Part shown: positions 58,818 to 64,000 of the stretch, in pieces
Position numbering within the stretch: position 1 is the stretch's first letter
Layout of the letters: every line of letters begins with the position of its first letter
NCBI GenBank assembly: GCA_004352715.1
Contig: SCFE01000041.1
Coordinates: forward strand, 416,748 to 480,747
Reading direction: 5' to 3'
DNA from: Hofstenia miamia
Lineage: Eukaryota; Xenacoelomorpha; Acoela
DNA: 64,000 bases
Translations under genes and position numbers: made by a program
The notes under the pieces: model-generated
What the model was told of the DNA's origin: nothing
Databases searched by the model: none
What the model saw: only the letters and a program-made list of their open reading frames with translations

Positions 58818-59421
58818 TTTTTATCGGGAGTGTATTATGCATTTCGTTTATCATCACTTAGTGCCAAAACTTAAAACGAATGCATACTGTAGCCTTGAAC
58901 AATACTAGCTTTTAAGTTTATGGGTGCAAATAAGGTAAAATAACGCGCAGGCGGGTAGCGATAGAAAATTATACTACGAGCACACCCGTATTTCAAACTT
59001 TTTCGACATAACACTTGGAAGCAACTTTGAAACAGCATGAGCTTTCAATCTATACATATATTGTTTGGCATTCAGGAATAGACCTATATGTAATGTCGAT
59101 AATGTCCCGGGACTGAAAAATTTTTATCGGGAGTGCATTATGCATTTCGTTTATCATCACTTAGTGCCAAAACTTAAAACGAATGCATACTGTAGCCTTG
59201 AACAATACTAGCTTTTAAGTTTATGGGTGCAAATAAGGTAAAATAACGCGCAGGCGGGTAGCGATAGAAAATTATACTACGAGCACACCCGTATTTCAAA
59301 CTTTTTCGACATAACACTTGGAAGCAACTTTGAAACAGCATGAGCTTTCAATCTATACATATATTGTTTGGCATTCAGGAATAGACCTATATGTAATGTC
59401 GATAATGTCCCGGGACTGAAA
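58818..59421. repeat. Tandem duplication, two near-identical units of about 301 bp
   Basis: 58818-59118 and 59121-59421 match with one difference noticed by eye (GTGTATTATGC versus GTGCATTATGC). The unit starts TTTTTATCGGGAGTG and ends CCCGGGACTGAAA. Either a very recent duplication or an allelic/assembly duplication. Open frames in it are not credible genes. Confidence 0.9.
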
Positions 59422-59855
59422 CATTTCGTGATTCCAATCACGGGATATGAAAGTTTTTCTTTTCGGAATAATGAACGATTGATCAAAGATTAACATGGTT
59501 TGAAGGATTAGGGCCAAGCACAGTCGGGCCGTGTAAAAATTTGTGAACATCCAAATGACGTTTCGATCATTTTTATGGCCATGAAATTTTGGGTCTGCTA
59601 GACCGATGTTGGGTGTCGAAAATCTACAATTTGAAATGGAAAGACCTAAATTCAGCATTGCGAGAATACACGATGCTAGTGCAAATTTTAAAAATCTATA
59701 TTTCATTTTTCAACACAGCGCTTATAAATCTATAGCATTTACCAAGTTTAGGTTGATCTTCATGCTCTGTTGCCTATTATCTGTTTATTAGAATTTCGAT
59801 AAAAGTTGTCACACCATTGTTTGCAATTGGATCTGCCAAGGTTCACCTAGTGCAC

Positions 59856-60606
59856 TAGGGCCCAGCGGTATACCGATGCCACGGTATTTCGACAATACTA
59901 AAAAAATTGAACGGTATTTTATTTAAGAGTATGCGTATTGTATGCAAGCCCGCTGGACAATATTGGCCGTATGAAAACTGGGAACAAATGAAGATATTTA
60001 AAATTTGAAGAAACCAAAAGATAGAGAATTCTCTATCCTTTCTTTTTCTACATAATTTCCCAACATGTCTTTGTGCAACTGACTTTGCGCATGGCACGCC
60101 TAAACGGGGCTCACACAGTTTTTCTTCAAAAAATATTTCAGGTCGTTGTTGTTCCTATGGGCCTTAGACCAAGTCATTATCTGAAGACTAGATACGGAAA
60201 GAACTTGAATTTCTAATTGAAAAATTACAATGTCTATCATAAGAGAATAAAGTCAAAATTTCCTTTTACATAGAAACTCTGAAAATTTCATATAGTAGAT
60301 ACAACTGCAAAAAATCATTTTTATTTTGTCATTAATTTTAATTTGTAGTGCTGACATAAATTCTTAAATATTTACCTTAAACTATTTAACTGTTCAATAA
60401 ATTTCGCGTTCTAAAATGTACCTAACCCTGAACGTATTGAGAAATTTACAGATATAATTTTTATACTGCTTGCATTAGAGGCACCATGAACTTTTATACA
60501 AAATTTTAGGCTCGAAGGTGGGGCTTATACACGAGGGTTCATGCATGTATTGTTATTTTAAGATGTTCGGGATAGGAATTGCCATCCACTATTATTTTGA
60601 TCTTAA

Positions 60607-60638
<32 letters not shown>

Positions 60639-60750
60639 TCTAATGGACTATTGATTTTTCATCGTCATACCGATACCTAACCGATACCACGGTATATTGA
60701 GTGATACCGAACCGAACCGACTCCCAAAATTTTCATACCGCCGGGCCCTA
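59856..60750. mobile_element. hAT-type MITE of about 895 bp
   Basis: Ends TAGGGCCCAGCGGTAT and (reversed) TAGGGCCCGGCGGTAT match at 15 of 16 positions, and ATACCG/CGGTAT motifs recur near both ends (59868-59890 and 60668-60735). The flanks CTAGTGCAC and CTAGCAC resemble a degraded 8-bp duplication. (TA)n at 60606-60638 lies inside. No coding remnant recognised. Confidence 0.7.
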
Positions 60751-62029
60751 TCTAGCACATGTCAATCTCAACAAAACAATCGCAGAATAAACCTGCAATG
60801 ACTTCAATGAAGTTTGCATTAACCCTATTTCAATTAGGGTTACCTATAAGTAACAAATCGATTTGTCAACATTCTTGAACAATGTCGTACAAGCATGTTA
60901 AGAAAAATTCAAAGCCTTTGACATGAATAAATATCATAAATATTTCAAATATACTCAATGATTATATCTTTCATGTAAAGGCTTTTAAGATTCTAAAAAT
61001 CAAGAGTAAAATAACAATGGATTGTGTAAACCACAATTCCTTAGTCCATGCCTTTGTTGCGGTTGTTGTTCTTGAGCTGAAGTTCATCTTGTTATTGACA
61101 TATTAATTGCATAGTATTGGCAGCTGTTATTACGGATGTATATATTTCTATTCTATTCTATTGATAAAGGATACAAGGACTATGTTTTCTTGCAACATTA
61201 GATAAACGTAGACCAAGTCCGAAAATTTAAATGCAAGAAACCGGCCTAATCTCAAACGTTGACTTTGATTTGACGTTATAGATCCCTGTCCAATCAAATG
61301 ATCATTAACACCAATCATTTTCCTTAAGGGAAAACAGTAATTCATTGGTTTTTTCTTAACTTCTTCGATTTTTTTCAAATTAAGCGGTGAGAAGCATCAG
61401 TATTTTTTTAATAATCAATCTAATGATTGTATCCGAAACCGACACAACTAAAACTCAAAATTGGGTCGGGTGTAATCGGGTACCCGATGTCAGTTTAGTT
61501 TAATAGGAATGGGCTCGGTTTTATCGGTAGCTGCTCTTATAGAAAAAGATTGTGTTGAACAACGTGTTTCCAAATTATATTTTGCAAAAAACTATTGAAG
61601 CATGCGCAAACGGAATAGAAGGATAAATTTCGAATGTCTGAGAAGAAATTAAGGAACACGAAAGCAATTCTAGTTTTTCTTACCTACTGATATGATGTGG
61701 ACAAAAATTTGAAACCAAATATACTACACATTAAGATTTAGTTAATTTTTAATAATTGGAAGTATTTCCTATAATACTTTAAACCAAATGTAAAACCAAA
61801 GAATATATCTATATATTGAACCTACCATTATTAGAAGGAATAATTTTGAATATATTGACGTGCTATTATAAGAAAAATAAAGCTCCTAAAAAACAACGAT
61901 TAATGCATAATACTCGAAAAAGTGGTTAATTTTTTCAAAAATATTTCACCAACTGAGAAATGCAAAAAGATTTATCTATTTTTATTATCGTAGAATAATG
62001 TGAGAAAAAGATGGGATATATAGTTAAGT
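60751..62029. other. Non-coding
   Basis: AT-rich. A patch at 61465-61530 with GGGTCGGGT and GGGTACCC motifs may be a fragment of the MITE family that follows. Confidence 0.5.
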
Positions 62030-62371
62030 CAGAGTAGCAATCGGGTCCTATATTTTAACCCACGACCCGACCCGCAGACAATTGACCGATGGCTCAACTC
62101 GACCCATAGTATGTTAACCCATGACCCTACCCATGGGTCAGACAGTCAGCTTTTGACCCAAGTTGTATTTGCAAATTTTTGACAAAACTAATATGAAACA
62201 ATGTCAATAACATTAGAGTAGGTTTTATATAGCATAGTAGATTGTATACTAAATGGAAATGCGTGGTTAGTTTTCCACAAATTTCAGGAAAATCCTTCAA
62301 ACAATACATTTTCAAAATCTTGACCAGACCCGTGGGTCGGTTCGGGTTGGGTCGACCAGTTTGCCACCCTG
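62030..62371. mobile_element. hAT-type MITE, 342 bp
   Basis: Left end CAGAGTAGCAATCGGGTCC and right end (reversed) CAGGGTGGCAAACTGGTCG align as imperfect inverted repeats. Both ends carry the GACCC/GGGTC subterminal motifs common in hAT elements (62040-62150 and 62328-62355). Flanks AGTTAAGT (62022-62029) and GCTTAAAT (62372-62379) agree at 5 of 8, compatible with an old duplication. Confidence 0.65.
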
Positions 62372-63299
62372 GCTTAAATTAAAACTTCTTACACTCCATT
62401 GTCAATTTTAATGAACATAAGTCCCATTAGCCTAAAATGCAAATCTATCAATTTTGTAAACAAGTTTAATTCTCTAAACAGGTGATTGCAAATTTTATCT
62501 GTACCAGTTATTCTTAATTACCTATATGTATTAGTGTCCTTTTGACGAATTTGGACGACCACGTGCTCTGCTCTAGATTAAATGATGTCTTTAACAATTT
62601 AAAATCGTAACGTTTTTTTTAAAGTTTAATTTCCTTAAAAATTCCTAAAACAATTTTCTGACGTGCTGGGATAAAAACCAAAGGTAAGTTCTGTCACAAA
62701 GCGATGTGTATTTGTAAAATTGTTGTATAATTTATTTTGATTTTTTAAGGTTTTCTTTCGGATATTTTGGATGAATTTATAGATATTTGCATGCATTAAC
62801 CTATAAAATTATAAAATGGAAATTTAAGAAAGCATGCTTACAAATTTTTTCAAATGGTATCTAGGTTAAGAACAAATTTCTTTCTCATTGAATACTTAAA
62901 AAATTTTGCACCCAAAATTGCAACGTTTTCTAAGGCCAAGGCCATGACAAATTCAACACATGGGATTTAGCGGAGGTCACAATGACTATTTAAAATTTGC
63001 AATTTTGTTTTTAATTTTTCGGATTTCGTTAAATTACTGCCTATATATGTACAATTACGTAATAGAACGACTAAGAAGACTATACCGTGACCTAGGCCCT
63101 ACTAGGGTTGAATGGTAAGGTAAGCGGTCGAAATATAATACGTTAGCAAGTGAACATACAACCTTAAGCAAGTTATCTGTATGTGCTTAATAATTTTATT
63201 TGCACAGATATATTTGAAGAAATGTGCAGACCCCAAATTTGTCAATGCTATTTGTAATAAACTTTGCATAAAAACGCGCCTTTAGCGCAAACTTCACTA
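62372..63299. other. Non-coding
   Basis: No gene recognised. Confidence 0.5.
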
Positions 63300-64000
63300 T
63301 AGTTGGCTGCAAAAAAAATGAGACTGAACACCTATTTTTTCACGCTTTGTGGTAACATATTGAGACGTTTTAGAGGAAAACTATAAAAATAAAAGAACTT
63401 TAAAATGGTCAAACAAAAAAGTTAATTAAACTGGTACTTCGTAATTATTTGAAAACACTTAACAAATAAATTGTTTTGCTTTGTAAAGTTTCTACTTGAT
63501 TTCTTCGGAATGGAAACGTTGGAACAGCTTGAAAACGCCTTTGCGACATCGCAAATTTCTCGATCAACTTATTTTCGAAAGCTGAAAAAAATTCTACAAG
63601 GAGAATCTCTCAAAAGATGAAAAGGAAGTGGACGCCCTCGAAAAATTATTGGAAAATTCATTCAGAAAACAGTCGCAATTGCTCTCAAAAATCTCTTTAT
63701 TTCTGGGAATAAAATTGCAAACCGACTTCAAACTGAAGCCGACATCTCTGTGCATGAAACCACAGTTCAGAGAACACTGAAAAAAAGTGGAGTTACAAAA
63801 ATTGGCAGAAAAAATCGACTTCTGATTACAAAAGAACATCAAGAAAAAAGATTAAATTTCGTGAAAGATTGGAAAGACTACTTTTGAAGATGTTTGGATA
63901 ACTGATGAGTGCGTATTTCAACTATCCAGAAACAAAGTACAAGTGTGGTCGTCAAAGAAATGTCCAAGACCAACAAAAGCGGTTCCAAAGTTCGACCAAA
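63300..64000 (+). mobile_element. Tc1-like transposon copy 2, cut by window end
   Basis: Starts with the same inverted repeat as copy 1 (TAGTTGGCTGCAAAAAAAAT) after a TA at 63298-63299, and runs in the opposite orientation. Similarity to copy 1 is high throughout, including the 200-bp leader, apart from a short deletion near 63393. Confidence 0.92.
63510..64000 (+). pseudogene. Tc1-family transposase, copy 2, broken and partial
   Basis: Starts METLEQL at 63510. An in-frame TGA falls at about 63616 where copy 1 has CGA or AGA-type Arg (ESLKR then KGSGRPRK). A 2-bp loss near 63882 (within WKDYTFEDVW of copy 1) shifts the frame before the catalytic core. The first catalytic Asp is in ITDECVFQL, so this copy keeps the usual TDE and GRPRK where copy 1 has TDK and GCPRK. 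The rest lies outside the window. Confidence 0.88.

Noticed and set aside
59277-59706. Minus-strand frames of 69 and 117 codons
   Set aside because: Lie largely in the 301-bp tandem duplication and have no motif or start context.
1-64000. CRISPR arrays, bacterial operons, rRNA or tRNA genes
   Set aside because: No regularly spaced repeat-spacer structure, no ribosome-binding-site-led gene clusters and no structured RNA seen; content is that of an animal nuclear genome.

Overview
This window looks like a stretch of an AT-rich, intron-bearing invertebrate animal genome. The evidence is a spliced seven-transmembrane receptor gene, Tc1, mariner, hAT, Ty1/copia, Ty3/gypsy, CR1-like, R2-like and Penelope-like element remains, many (TA)n microsatellites, and four runs of N in or beside simple repeats. 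A cnidarian-like or other aquatic invertebrate genome would fit, but the sequence does not fix the phylum. No rRNA, tRNA, CRISPR, operon or bacterial feature was seen.

The clearest host gene is a class A G-protein-coupled receptor on the minus strand, split over four exons: 41439-41156, 39773-39620, 36701-36499 and 32593-32347. The three junctions agree in phase and give a 295-residue protein. Several distances between landmark residues equal those of rhodopsin. Its introns hold a Penelope-like fragment, two hAT-type insertions and a gap. Weaker candidate exons lie at 23219-23733 (+), 38543-38423 (-), 46691-46897 (+), 52887-52619 and 51862-51623 (-), and 56380-56208 (-).

Layout. 1-4620: decayed Ty1/copia-like retroelement in a tandem LTR-internal-LTR-internal-LTR arrangement. 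5045-8120: decayed Ty3/gypsy-like gag-pol. 9541-10765: unassigned minus-strand gag-like remains. 12026-14450: a second gypsy-like remnant. Positions 950-12999 form an extreme CpG desert. 15373-17190: CR1/Rex1-like LINE (-). 19612-20286: possible solo LTR inside (TA)n. 23931-25050: diverged direct repeats. 25787-26225: mariner remnant. 26453-27276: hAT deletion derivative with 8-bp target duplication. 31331-32219: 3' end of another CR1-like LINE. 32347-41439: the receptor gene. 47763-49053: nearly intact Tc1-like element. 49390-51462: R2-like LINE with zinc finger and restriction-like endonuclease. 56860-58010: LINE ORF1/endonuclease remains (-). 58818-59421: near-perfect tandem duplication of about 301 bp. 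59856-60750 and 62030-62371: hAT-type MITEs. 63300-64000: second Tc1 copy, cut by the window end.

Most of the sequence is therefore transposon debris of different ages. It includes at least five hAT-type insertions recognised only from terminal repeats and 8-bp duplications. The main host-function content is the receptor gene plus a few unconfirmed exons.
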